This document shows, one piece after another, positions 1-7,908 of a DNA stretch of 38,939 nucleotides. The notes beneath the pieces are model-generated. The model did not search any database, was not told the origin of the DNA, and saw only the letters and a program-made list of their open reading frames with translations. Made by a program: the position numbers and the translations under genes. Numbering within the stretch: the stretch's first letter is position 1; every line of letters begins with the position of its first letter. This DNA comes from CAZPKH01 sp964587165 (GTDB lineage: Bacteria > Bacteroidota > Bacteroidia > Bacteroidales > Muribaculaceae): contig CAZPKH010000016.1 of NCBI GenBank assembly GCA_964587165.1, positions 1 to 38,939 on the forward strand. Direction: 5' to 3'.

Positions 1-3000
1 TCTGGTTCTCGGCCGTGGAGGGCGAGGTATATGCCTTCTCGTCGTTCTGCACCGCGTTGGTATTCTGGCTTATCCTCAAGTGGGAGAACCGGGCTGATGA
101 GCCGCACTCCGACCGCTATCTGGTGCTGATAGCCTACGTGATAGGTATCAGTATAGCCGTCCATCTGCTCAACCTGCTCTGTATCCCGGCTATCGTGCTG
201 GTGATATACTATAAGAAATTCGCCAACCCGACGGCCACCGGATCGCTTGTGTCGCTGCTTGTGTCGTTTGTCATCGTGGCGCTGATACTCTTCGGTCTCG
301 TGCCGGGATTTATCGAAGTGTCGCAGTGGTTTGAGCTCATGTTTGTGAACAGCTTCGGCCTGAGCTACAACACCGGTGTGCTTTTCTACGCCATCCTGCT
401 TGTAGGGTGTTTCATCTGGGCCATTTGGGAGTGCCGCCGCCAGAAGAGTCCGATGCTTATCAAGATTTCGTTTGTGGTATGCTTCATACTCTCGGGCATA
501 CCTTTCATGGGCAGCTCATGGGTGATGCCCGTGGTGATCATCGGCGCAGTAGTTGCTGCTCTTGCTTTTGTGCCGAGTATACCGGTGCGGGTGCTCAGCG
601 TTGCTCTCACAAGCATCTTCGTGATCTTCATAGGCTACTCGTCGTACGCTCTGCTGCTGATACGCTCGTCGGCCAATCCTCCGATGAATCAGAACGAGCC
701 CGACAATGTATTTGCACTCGCCTCGTACCTCAACCGCGAGCAGTACGGCGACACACCTCTGCTGTACGGACGCACGCCGTACTCCACCAACGTGTATCAG
801 GAGACTTCGCTCGGCCAGGATGTGATGTCGACCGAGGGCGCACCGCTCTACTCGAAGGTAGCCAAGACTTCGCCCGATCAGCCCGACGAATATATCATGA
901 CCGGCCACAAGGAGGATTATGTCACCACGCCGGAGCTCAATATGCTCTTCCCGCGTATCTACAGCCCCGACTATGTGGACGGGTATAAAGGTTGGGCCGG
1001 CGTGAGCCGAGAGGAGCCGCTCGGCGAGACTGTCTACGGCACGTTGCTCGTCGACGAGAACGGCAACTCGCTCCGCAAAGAGCCGATGGTCAAGCCTACC
1101 TTTGCACAGAATATGCGCTACTTCTTCAGCTATCAGCTCAACCATATGTACTGGCGCTACTTCATGTGGAACTTTGCAGGCCGTCAGAACGACATTCAGG
1201 GCAACGGCGAGCCCAATCACGGAAACTGGATCACCGGTATACCGTTTATCGACAACGCCCGCCTCGGCGACCAGTCGCTGCTTCCGGCTTCGGAGGGATC
1301 CGCCAACAAGGGTCGCAACGTATTCTTCATGCTGCCGCTTCTGCTCGGCGTAGTGGGTCTGCTCTGGCAGTCGCTGCTGTCGTCGCGCAAAGGTATCGAG
1401 CAGTTCTGGGTGGTATTCTTCCTCTTCTTCATGACCGGTATTGCCATCGTGCTCTACCTCAATCAGACCCCCGGGCAGCCGCGCGAGCGCGATTACGCTT
1501 ACGCCGGCTCGTTCTATGCCTTCGCCATCTGGATCGGCCTGGGTGTGGCAGCCATAGCGCGTGGCATCTCCGCTCTTATGGCAGGTAAAGCCGACAAAAA
1601 GACACCCGCCAAGAAGTCGGCCGATACCGACGAAAGCGACGCATCGTATGTATACACCCTTCCGGCAGCCATCGTGGCGTGCATTGTCGGGCTGCTCGTG
1701 CCGCTGCAGATGGTTTCGCAGACGTGGGACGACCACGACCGCTCGGGTCGCTACACAGCCCGCGATTTCGGTTTCAACTACCTCAACTCGCTCGACGACA
1801 ACGCTATCATATTCACCAACGGCGACAACGACACCTTCCCGCTGTGGTACGCTCAGGAGGTAGAGGGTGTGCGTACCGACGTTAAAGTGGTGAATCTAAG
1901 CTATCTCACTACCGACTGGTATGCCAATCAGGTGAAGCATCCCAGCTATAATGCACAGGCTCTCCGCACCATCGCAACGCCGACTGACTATGCCTACAAC
2001 GATCTGCAGATCAGTATCGTGGCTCCCGACTCGGTGCCTGTGGAGGCTTCACAAGCCCTGCGCGAGTTCTATGCCAACCGCGGCGACCGCTATTACAATA
2101 CGCGTGTGTTCCGCCACCCGCTGATGTATCTGCCCACCAACCTCGATGCCGCCGTCAAGTCGGGACGAATCACGCCCGCCGAGAAATCTGTGGCCGAGGA
2201 CAGTATATGGATCGACTTCGCTTCCGAGCCCTCGACAGCGCGCGGTATCACCCTGAGCAATCTCCTGACCCTCGACATCCTCACTTCGTCGGTGTCGAAC
2301 GGCTGGGATCGCCCCGTATACTTCGCATCGACCGTGCCCGAAAGCTACTATATCGGCCTGACGCCCTACATGCGCTCCACCGGTATGGCCTACGAGGTCG
2401 GGCCCGTTCTTGCGCCTCAATACAGCTACGAGAGCACCGGCCGATTCTCCACAGGCGTCAATACCGACAAGATGTACGACAACGTGACCAAGCGTTTCCG
2501 CTGGGGCGGTCTCGACAAGGTGAAATCGCCCGACGACATCTACCTCGACGAGACGGTGCGCCGCATGGTGGCGTCGACACGCAGCCAGCTGATCGACCTT
2601 GCGCAGGCGCTGTATGTGGAAGGCCTCGCCGCCGCCGACAGTTCGGCCACTGCCCGCGCTGCCGACCGCTACTCCAAGTCGGCCGCTATACTGGATCTGA
2701 TGACGACAAAACTTCCCGTCGAAGCTGCACCCTACAGCGTGCAGCAGGGTAGCGACGTTGGCCTGCTCTACATCGAGCTTGCCGACCGTCTGAGCCGTCC
2801 TGAGCTGAAAGAGAAAGGTCTGGCGATGCTTCTGGGCGAGATTCAGGAGGCAGCCCGCACGGCCAAGTACGTGCAGAGCCTCACCCCGGCCCAGTACAAT
2901 AATCTCCAGACTACCGACCAATACATCTACCACTACTATCTTGTGGATCTCGTGAGCGCCTACATGCAAGGAGGCGGCTCCGACGAAGATCTCGGCAAGA

Positions 3001-3059
3001 TCAAGGAGCTCAAGGATATACATTGGGAGAAACTTCAGGGCGCGCAGGATGTTTATTGA
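1..3059 (+). CDS. DUF2723 membrane glycosyltransferase-like protein, 5'-truncated
   Basis: The reading frame is already open at the left edge (codons start at base 3) and reads WFSAVEGEVYAFSS, a segment that is internal in DUF2723 proteins. The GTG at base 15 is therefore not the start, and the N-terminus lies outside the window. About 1,018 codons are visible. The first 220 residues or so are a series of hydrophobic membrane segments, followed by a soluble stretch (MRYFFSYQLNHMYWRYFMW, NGDNDTFPLWY) and more helices near residues 430-580. The C-terminal 450 residues look soluble and extracytoplasmic. DUF2723 is grouped with GT-C type protein O-mannosyltransferases (TMEM260-like, GT117), so a role in protein O-glycosylation is inferred from the family. 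The stop codon overlaps the next gene by 11 bases, so the two are probably translated together. Confidence 0.9.
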   Translation, partial: WFSAVEGEVYAFSSFCTALVFWLILKWENRADEPHSDRYLVLIAYVIGISIAVHLLNLLCIPAIVLVIYYKKFANPTATGSLVSLLVSFVIVALILFGLVPGFIEVSQWFELMFVNSFGLSYNTGVLFYAILLVGCFIWAIWECRRQKSPMLIKISFVVCFILSGIPFMGSSWVMPVVIIGAVVAALAFVPSIPVRVLSVALTSIFVIFIGYSSYALLLIRSSANPPMNQNEPDNVFALASYLNREQYGDTPLLYGRTPYSTNVYQETSLGQDVMSTEGAPLYSKVAKTSPDQPDEYIMTGHKEDYVTTPELNMLFPRIYSPDYVDGYKGWAGVSREEPLGETVYGTLLVDENGNSLRKEPMVKPTFAQNMRYFFSYQLNHMYWRYFMWNFAGRQNDIQGNGEPNHGNWITGIPFIDNARLGDQSLLPASEGSANKGRNVFFMLPLLLGVVGLLWQSLLSSRKGIEQFWVVFFLFFMTGIAIVLYLNQTPGQPRERDYAYAGSFYAFAIWIGLGVAAIARGISALMAGKADKKTPAKKSADTDESDASYVYTLPAAIVACIVGLLVPLQMVSQTWDDHDRSGRYTARDFGFNYLNSLDDNAIIFTNGDNDTFPLWYAQEVEGVRTDVKVVNLSYLTTDWYANQVKHPSYNAQALRTIATPTDYAYNDLQISIVAPDSVPVEASQALREFYANRGDRYYNTRVFRHPLMYLPTNLDAAVKSGRITPAEKSVAEDSIWIDFASEPSTARGITLSNLLTLDILTSSVSNGWDRPVYFASTVPESYYIGLTPYMRSTGMAYEVGPVLAPQYSYESTGRFSTGVNTDKMYDNVTKRFRWGGLDKVKSPDDIYLDETVRRMVASTRSQLIDLAQALYVEGLAAADSSATARAADRYSKSAAILDLMTTKLPVEAAPYSVQQGSDVGLLYIELADRLSRPELKEKGLAMLLGEIQEAARTAKYVQSLTPAQYNNLQTTDQYIYHYYLVDLVSAYMQGGGSDEDLGKIKELKDIHWEKLQGAQDVY

Positions 3060-3669
3060 GCAGCCGCCACTGATCTACCGCATACTCTTCCCTGAGGCCA
3101 CCTGGCGCATCAAGCGCCGTGGCCGCAAGGTGGCGTATATCACATTCGACGACGGCCCGATACCTGAGGTGACACCCTGGGTGCTCGACACTCTCGACCG
3201 CTACGGTGTGAAAGCTACATTCTTCATGGTGGGCGACAATGTGCGCCGCCACCCCGAGCTGTGCGAGGAGGTGAAGCGTCGCGGCCACTCGGTGGGAAAT
3301 CACACTATGCACCATCTGCAGGGGTTCAAGGTGCACTCCAAACGGTATCTGCGCGATATCACCGAGGCCGATGCGCTGATCGACTCGGCGCTCTTCCGCC
3401 CTCCGCACGGATTGATGCGGTGGTCGCAGGCTCACGTGATCAAGGATCACTACAACATCATAATGTACGATCTGGTGACGCGCGACTACTCCTCGAAGCT
3501 CACCCCCGGGCAGGTGCTCGACAATGTGAAACGCTTCGCACGCAACGGCTCGATCATAGTGTTTCACGATTCGCTCAAGGCCGAGCGCAACATGAAGGCG
3601 GTGCTTCCGCAGGCTATAGAGTGGCTTCTCGATCAGGGGTATGAACTGCTCCCTCTCCAGTCTGTCTGA
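3049..3669 (+). CDS. Polysaccharide deacetylase family protein (NodB homology domain)
   Basis: This 206-residue protein carries the NodB deacetylase signature: TFDDGP at residues 32-37 (Asp34/Asp35 as catalytic base and metal ligand), NHTMHH at 84-89 supplying the H-x3-H metal ligands, RPPHG as the third motif, and IVFHDS near the C-terminus with the late catalytic His. The family removes N- or O-acetyl groups from polysaccharides such as chitooligosaccharides or peptidoglycan; the substrate cannot be read from the sequence. No signal peptide is evident, although the first 15 residues are moderately hydrophobic. The start ATG lies inside the end of the DUF2723 gene and the stop lies 29 bases inside queG, so it sits in a compact operon with both. 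Confidence 0.9.
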   Translation: MFIEQPPLIYRILFPEATWRIKRRGRKVAYITFDDGPIPEVTPWVLDTLDRYGVKATFFMVGDNVRRHPELCEEVKRRGHSVGNHTMHHLQGFKVHSKRYLRDITEADALIDSALFRPPHGLMRWSQAHVIKDHYNIIMYDLVTRDYSSKLTPGQVLDNVKRFARNGSIIVFHDSLKAERNMKAVLPQAIEWLLDQGYELLPLQSV

Positions 3670-4594
3670 CCATCTCGACCGGCTGATGGTCGGCGCGGGC
3701 GCAGTGCGCTGGGGTGTGGCGGCCGCAGATGCGGTGTCGGCAGAAGCGGCCGACCGGTTCGGCAGGTGGATAGCCGCAGGCCGACACGGCGATATGGCCT
3801 ACATGGAGCGATACGACGCGGTGCGTCGCGATCCGTCGTTGCTGCTCGACGGGGCGCAGAGCGTTATTGTGGCGGCTTTCCCCTACGAGGCCGATGTGCA
3901 GCGTACCGGCGACGTTGAGGTGTCGCGCTATGCTCTCGCCGACGATTATCATGAGGCGCTGCGCCGCAGGCTCGCCCCGGTGGCCGAATGGCTGCGTGAT
4001 GAGTGCGGGGCGGAGAGCCGGATATGCGTCGATACGGCGCCGCTTCGGGAGCGGTATTTCGCCGTGCAGGCCGGAGTAGGTTTTATAGGAGTGAACAACT
4101 GCCTGATTGTGCCAGGTGCCGGGAGCTACGTTTTTTTGGCTGAAATTGTCACGACACTTACGCTCCCACCCTCCGAGCCGTGCACACTGAGCTGCGCGGG
4201 GTGTCTGAGGTGCGTTGCGGCATGCCCGGGCGGTGCGCTCAGTGCCGACGGCCGATGCGCCGATGCCCGGCGGTGCATATCATATCTCACCATCGAGTAT
4301 CGCGGCGAGGAGCTGCCCGACGACATCGACTACGGGCGGCGACTTTACGGCTGCGACACATGTCAGGCTGTGTGCCCCCACAACGCCGGCATCGCCCGTA
4401 CACCGAGTGCCGTCGGAGCTCCGCGCCCCGAGCTTCTCGCACTCACTGCCGAGAGTGTGAGCCGGCTCACTCCCGGCGACTTCCGCCGCCTCACGCGCCA
4501 TTCGGCAATGAGCCGTGTGCGGCGTGACCAACTTCTGCGAAATCTAAGAGCCTGTCTCACAAGAAATGTTAAATTCCGCAGGCGCATATTTTGA
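3641..4594 (+). CDS. queG: Epoxyqueuosine reductase QueG, C-terminus altered by a MITE
   Basis: QueG reduces epoxyqueuosine to queuosine at the tRNA wobble base, using cobalamin and two [4Fe-4S] clusters. Visible motifs are DTAPLRERYFAVQAGVGFIG around the active-site Asp, the ferredoxin-type motif CAGCLRCVAACP, the family signature CISYLTIEYRG, and the second cluster motif GCDTCQAVCPHN. The start ATG overlaps the deacetylase gene by 29 bases; a downstream ATG at 3686 would cut into the conserved N-terminus less cleanly. The last 14 residues (ACLTRNVKFRRRIF) are encoded by the end of an inserted 347-bp element. Removing the element with one TAA copy restores an end ...NLRYLK followed by a TAA that overlaps the next ATG (TAATG). 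The ancestral protein would be 306 residues against 317 now. Catalytic parts are intact, so activity is probably kept. Confidence 0.95.
   Translation: MNCSLSSLSDHLDRLMVGAGAVRWGVAAADAVSAEAADRFGRWIAAGRHGDMAYMERYDAVRRDPSLLLDGAQSVIVAAFPYEADVQRTGDVEVSRYALADDYHEALRRRLAPVAEWLRDECGAESRICVDTAPLRERYFAVQAGVGFIGVNNCLIVPGAGSYVFLAEIVTTLTLPPSEPCTLSCAGCLRCVAACPGGALSADGRCADARRCISYLTIEYRGEELPDDIDYGRRLYGCDTCQAVCPHNAGIARTPSAVGAPRPELLALTAESVSRLTPGDFRRLTRHSAMSRVRRDQLLRNLRACLTRNVKFRRRIF
4548..4576 (+). repeat. Left terminal inverted repeat of the MITE-like element
   Basis: These 29 bases are the exact reverse complement of 4866-4894. They supply the last codons of the present queG reading frame. Confidence 0.9.
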
Positions 4595-4865
4595 GTCTTA
4601 TTATTTTCTTGAACGAAGGAGCGTAGCCTCTCTACGTGACTGAGAGAAAGGGAATAAGAAGGCCAAAAGATGCGAGCAGAACTGTTTATTTCTTGCTTTC
4701 AGGTGAGGTTAATAGTTAATACATTTTATGTTTTTGCCTATTCCACTTGGGAAATTACCTCTGCCTCGGTCTCTCTTTGGTCTATTGCTGCCGAGTTCTG
4801 CGGTCGTGTACATCCGGTACACTCCCTTATCACTCACCACAATAGCCTAAAAGATAGACCGCTCA

Positions 4866-4894
4866 GAATTTAACATTTCTTGTGAGACAGGCTC
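4866..4894 (-). repeat. Right terminal inverted repeat of the MITE-like element
   Basis: This is the perfect inverted partner of 4548-4576. It ends 16 bases before the ATG of the downstream hydrolase, so the element now supplies most of that gene's 5' leader. Confidence 0.9.
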
Positions 4895-4910
4895 TAAGGT
4901 ATTTAAAATA

Positions 4911-6038
4911 ATGACAAAGCGAGCTAAAAGAATTTGGTGGACCGTGGCAGCTGTTGCTGTAGCTGCCGTGGCTGTAGCGGTGATATGCTTGGGATCGGTC
5001 GAAGTGCCGGGAGCGGGAGCAGAATCAGTTGCCTATGAGCGGTACGGCGTTTGGGAGCCCGACACGGAAGCACTCGGAGAGGCTTTTGAAGTGTTCACCG
5101 TGCGCCAGCCTGACGACTATTCGGGGCCTGTGGAGTGCTCTGTGGTGCGTCGCGTAGAGCCCGACTCTGCGCGCTGTTCTCGCGGAGTGCTGTATGTGCA
5201 TGGCTACAACGACTATTTTCTGCAAGCCGAACTGGCCGACTCGGTAGCCGCGTGGGGCATGGAGTTTTATGCTGTGGATCTGCGCAAGTACGGCCGCTCG
5301 CTGATAGAGGGGAACCGCCGGTTTGAGCTGCGCGACATAAGCGAATATTACGCCGACATAGATACCGCCTTGGCGTTGATGCGCCGGGCCGGAGTGCGCG
5401 ATGTCGTGCTTATGGGGCATTCGACGGGCGGCCTCGTTGTGTCGAGCTACGTTGCCGACACTGCACCTCAGTCCGGACAGCCGCATCTGCGTGGAGTAAT
5501 CCTCAACTCTCCCTTTCTCGACTGGAATCTCGGCTCTTTGGAGGGTGTGGTGCCCGCCGTGGCCTGGGTAGGGAGCTGGTGGAAGGGGTTGAATATCAGT
5601 CAGGGAGGGTCGACCGCGTATGCCGAGAGCCTTCTTGCCTCCGGCCGTGGCGAGTGGAGATACCGCACCGACTGGAAGCTGCCCGTCTCGCCGCCGGTCG
5701 AGGCATCATGGATCCGTGCTATCGACCAAGCTCAGCGCAAGCTCAGGCGCGATGAGCCGCCGTTACACCTGCCTGTGCTCCTTATGATGTCGGCACGGAG
5801 CGTGGAGGGCGATACGTATACCGAAGCCCACAGCCGTGCCGACGCCGTGCTCGATGTGACAGATATAGATCTATATGGCCGCCGGCTCTCCGAACAGGTC
5901 GAGGTGGTGCGTATAGATGGGGGATTGCACGATCTGCTGCTCAGTGCACCCCCGGTAAGAGCCGAGGCGTACGGCGTGATGCATCGCTGGCTCTTGCAAC
6001 TGAATTTGCTGAAAAATATTGTGCGGAGTCAAAAATAA
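4911..6038 (+). CDS. Membrane-anchored alpha/beta hydrolase (serine aminopeptidase S33/lysophospholipase-like)
   Basis: The protein has 375 residues. Residues 8-28 form a single strongly hydrophobic segment after a basic start (TKRAKR), probably a signal anchor or uncleaved signal peptide, so the enzyme should face the periplasm. The hydrolase core has the oxyanion region VLYVHGYND near 94-101, the nucleophile elbow GHSTGG with Ser171, and a candidate catalytic His340 in GGLHD. The acid residue is probably one of the Asp residues near 290-310. The family includes monoacylglycerol lipases and esterases; the substrate is unknown. In the inferred ancestral layout its ATG overlapped the queG stop (TAATG), so it was probably coupled to queG before the MITE separated them. 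Confidence 0.85.
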   Translation: MTKRAKRIWWTVAAVAVAAVAVAVICLGSVEVPGAGAESVAYERYGVWEPDTEALGEAFEVFTVRQPDDYSGPVECSVVRRVEPDSARCSRGVLYVHGYNDYFLQAELADSVAAWGMEFYAVDLRKYGRSLIEGNRRFELRDISEYYADIDTALALMRRAGVRDVVLMGHSTGGLVVSSYVADTAPQSGQPHLRGVILNSPFLDWNLGSLEGVVPAVAWVGSWWKGLNISQGGSTAYAESLLASGRGEWRYRTDWKLPVSPPVEASWIRAIDQAQRKLRRDEPPLHLPVLLMMSARSVEGDTYTEAHSRADAVLDVTDIDLYGRRLSEQVEVVRIDGGLHDLLLSAPPVRAEAYGVMHRWLLQLNLLKNIVRSQK

Positions 6039-6050
6039 ATTGTAATTTTG
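6018..6050 (+). promoter_or_regulatory. Bacteroidota-type promoter for the small secreted protein
   Basis: ATTG at 6018-6021, a 21-base spacer, and TAATTTTG at 6043-6050 match the TTTG-N19-21-TAnnTTTG pattern of the Bacteroidota primary sigma factor. The predicted transcription start falls only a few bases before the ATG at 6059, so the leader would be very short. Confidence 0.55.
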
Positions 6051-6058
6051 TGCGCACA

Positions 6059-6376
6059 ATGACACGACGCATCCTCATACTTGCCATCGCGGCGCTTCTG
6101 GCCCTTGCACCGGCTGCCCATGCAGCAGGGTGGGAGGAGGTTGTGCGCCAGCCCCAGCAGTCGGAGCATATCGAGGCTGAGGATGTCGATGTGGCGGTGC
6201 GCGACGGGTATGTATATGTATCGTCGGCACACGGAGTGCAGATCAAGGTGTTCACTATCCTTGGGCAGACCGTCACGCAGCTGACTGCGCGCCCGGGTAT
6301 ATTCCGCTTCAAGCTGCCGGCCAAAGGTATCTATATTTTAAAAATAGGTTCTACCACGCGTCGCATCACAGTGTGA
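6059..6376 (+). CDS. Small secreted protein consisting mainly of a Por-type (T9SS type A-like) C-terminal domain
   Basis: From the ATG at 6059 the protein has 105 residues. A GTG three codons upstream is less likely, because the signal peptide (TRRILILAIAALLALAPAAHA) begins naturally at the ATG. After cleavage only about 85 residues remain. The second half resembles the Por secretion-tail pattern: IKVFTILGQTVTQL, then GIFRFKLPAKGIYILKIG and a short basic-aromatic end. In known cases such a tail sits behind a large cargo domain and directs export by the type IX system or related sorting. Here there is almost no cargo. The stop overlaps the start of the next gene (GTGA), so the two are probably co-translated. 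Confidence 0.7.
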   Translation: MTRRILILAIAALLALAPAAHAAGWEEVVRQPQQSEHIEAEDVDVAVRDGYVYVSSAHGVQIKVFTILGQTVTQLTARPGIFRFKLPAKGIYILKIGSTTRRITV

Positions 6377-6828
6377 TATCATTTACCTCAGTTGAATTTT
6401 ATGTATTGGCTGTCATGGTGGCGGCTGCTATAGTGGCGTATATGGCTGTGCCGCGGCGAAGAGGGGTGGCGCGGCAGGAGCTTGTGGCCACGCGGCTGAG
6501 TCACGAGTATGATTTGGACGACACTCAGCGTATCGAGCTGACAGCTTGTGCCGACGGGACAGTGGAGGTCGTGCGCCACGGCTTGCCTGCTCTCACCGAC
6601 GGTGGCGCCGTAAGCCTTGCCATCGAGATAGTGGGGTTTGACATCACCGTGACAGAGCGTATAGTTTACAGCCGCGACGGTTGGCCGGTGAATACCGCAT
6701 CGGCGCGACTCGACTTTCTCGCCCCCGAGAGGTATCATCTGCATTATGTGAGCCCCGACCTCAACCTTGCCTGCGCCACAACGCTCCACAACCGCCCCGG
6801 CATCCATGTCGTCAAGCCTCTGATCTGA
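6373..6828 (+). CDS. Hypothetical protein with N-terminal membrane segment
   Basis: This is a 151-residue protein I do not recognise. The GTG at 6373 overlaps the preceding stop (GTGA) and is followed directly by a hydrophobic stretch (residues 4-25) and a basic PRRRG, which fits an N-in membrane anchor. An alternative ATG at 6415 would remove half of this segment. The remaining 120 residues are soluble and beta-rich in character (alternating hydrophobics, for example IEIVGFDITVTERIVY), with no catalytic motif visible. It probably forms a pair with the small secreted protein upstream. Its last 17 bases overlap the convergent RhuM-like gene. Confidence 0.65.
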   Translation: MISFTSVEFYVLAVMVAAAIVAYMAVPRRRGVARQELVATRLSHEYDLDDTQRIELTACADGTVEVVRHGLPALTDGGAVSLAIEIVGFDITVTERIVYSRDGWPVNTASARLDFLAPERYHLHYVSPDLNLACATTLHNRPGIHVVKPLI

Positions 6829-7696
6829 GATAATCGAGCCGCTGTAATAACTCTTCGGCTGTGATTACTTCCATCTTAGAGAAAGCAAAAAGCTTCTTTC
6901 CTAGATCTTTGAAGGATGCGCCGACATGATATACTGAGTCGTCTACAATCATGAAGCGATCATGAGCCTTTCGGTAAGTTTTGATTTCGATAGGAGAGTA
7001 CTGTGAGTTGTGTCGGATTAGATCCTGCTGTAAAGTACGGCTTAAAGTGGAGGTGAATATGGTCGCAACTACTCCGGGCTTGCGTTTGTCGAGTAGTTTA
7101 AAAACAGTGTCGTCTATATAATTATCGATAATGATAATCCGATGCTGAGCGATGCGTACCAGATCGCAGATCAAAGAATAAGCGTCAAATATCTGTCCGT
7201 CAAAGAATATGCCTTCGCGAGGAGGGAGAGAGGTGTTGAGAATAAGATCGATTTTCTGTTCAGTTTGTGTCATCCTGTATTCTAAACGTTCAAATCGTTG
7301 AGAAACGGCATACCCTTTCATTAGGTAATCTCTTAAAATCTTGTTGGCCCATTGGCGGAATAGAACACCTCTTTTTGATTTTACACGATATCCGATTGAG
7401 GTGATCATCTCAATATTGTAATATTCCATTTGATACACTTTCCCGTCTGAGGCAGTTGTCGCAAATTTTGCGACAACTGGACTCCCTTCTAATTCCTCTT
7501 TCAGGGCATTTGCAATATGTTTGCCGATCGTCTTTACATCTCGACTAAAAAGGGTGGCAATCTGATGTCGGTTAAGCCATACGGTGTCCTCTTCAAGACG
7601 TACTTCAAGCTTGAGGGTGGCATCGGGTTGATACAGGATTATCTCGTTGTCTTGCGTAGAGTGGGAGAGTGGATCGGGTGAGGAATAGCTTTTCAT
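6812..7696 (-). CDS. RhuM-family DNA-binding protein with PLD-like C-terminal domain
   Basis: Residues 18-135 match the RhuM/virulence-associated pattern: EIILYQPDATLKLEVRLE, TVWLNRHQIATLFSRDVKTI (a helix-turn-helix-like segment), SDGKVYQMEYYNIEMITSIG and RVKSKRGVLFRQWANKILRD. A short coiled linker (RFERLEYRMTQTEQKI) leads to a second domain with IIIIDNYID, then KAHDRFMIVDD and GASFKDLGKK. These resemble one half of a phospholipase D/nuclease fold, with HxRx4D in place of HxKx4D. RhuM-type genes are commonly carried on islands and phages, and their function is not established. The gene is less GC-rich than its neighbours, stands alone on its strand, and overlaps the upstream gene tail-to-tail by 17 bases, which suggests acquisition. 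A regulator, a solitary nuclease or a defence/toxin role are all possible. Confidence 0.8.
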   Translation of the reverse strand: MKSYSSPDPLSHSTQDNEIILYQPDATLKLEVRLEEDTVWLNRHQIATLFSRDVKTIGKHIANALKEELEGSPVVAKFATTASDGKVYQMEYYNIEMITSIGYRVKSKRGVLFRQWANKILRDYLMKGYAVSQRFERLEYRMTQTEQKIDLILNTSLPPREGIFFDGQIFDAYSLICDLVRIAQHRIIIIDNYIDDTVFKLLDKRKPGVVATIFTSTLSRTLQQDLIRHNSQYSPIEIKTYRKAHDRFMIVDDSVYHVGASFKDLGKKLFAFSKMEVITAEELLQRLDYLRSEA

Positions 7697-7700
7697 GCCT

Positions 7701-7731
7701 CAAATTTACCATTTTTTATGATTATTGCAAA
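7701..7731 (-). promoter_or_regulatory. Consensus promoter for the RhuM-like gene, predicted leaderless
   Basis: On the minus strand TTTG (7731-7728), exactly 19 bases, and TAAATTTG (7708-7701) form a near-perfect Bacteroidota promoter. Only four bases (AGGC) separate the -7 box from the ATG at 7696, so transcription should start at or next to the A of the start codon. Confidence 0.7.
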
Positions 7732-7804
7732 TATAAATTGAGGTTAGGCTGAGCTGTTTTGGAGCCTGGAGGGATATTTGGTTTGGGCAAAATGGGAGCG
7801 GGGG

Positions 7805-7836
7805 TTTGGAGATTTGGAGAAAATAGCTTAAATTTG
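7805..7836 (+). promoter_or_regulatory. Consensus promoter for the M28 peptidase-like/sufE unit
   Basis: TTTG at 7805-7808, a 20-base spacer and TAAATTTG at 7829-7836 match the Bacteroidota consensus. Predicted start near 7841, giving a leader of about 65 bases to the ATG at 7909. Confidence 0.65.
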
Positions 7837-7908
7837 TTGCTATTATGACACAATCTGTCTGCGCGAATGTGCGGGCGGTTGATAGTCAGCTTAATAACGT
7901 TGCGCTAT

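Larger units (their letters stand above)
4548..4894. mobile_element. 347-bp MITE-like element with 29-bp perfect terminal inverted repeats and TAA target duplication
   Basis: The element begins GAGCCTGTCTCAC and ends GTGAGACAGGCTC. The two ends are perfect inverted repeats of 29 bp (4548-4576 and 4866-4894), flanked by TAA on both sides (4545-4547 and 4895-4897). No transposase is encoded; the longest internal reading frame (4670-4873) is 67 codons, resembles nothing recognisable and runs into the right repeat. The interior holds nested inverted repeats: CGTAG/CTACG at 4622-4636, GTGTAC/GTACAC at 4806-4822, and GGTCTAT/ATAGACC at 4779-4785 and 4854-4860. A non-autonomous element moved in trans is the simplest reading. 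A 3-bp TNA-type duplication is known for some IS5-family groups, but that affiliation is only a guess. Confidence 0.85.

Noticed and set aside
516..1736. Long open frame (406 codons) on the minus strand opposite the DUF2723 gene
   Set aside because: It mirrors the codon structure of a GC-rich gene on the other strand, has no recognisable domain, and overlaps a conserved protein completely.
2049..3023. 324-codon frame on the minus strand opposite the C-terminal part of DUF2723
   Set aside because: Shadow frame in GC-rich coding DNA; His/Val/Gly-rich composition and no family resemblance.
4670..4873. 67-codon frame inside the MITE-like element
   Set aside because: Not similar to a transposase, and it extends into the terminal repeat; the element looks non-autonomous.
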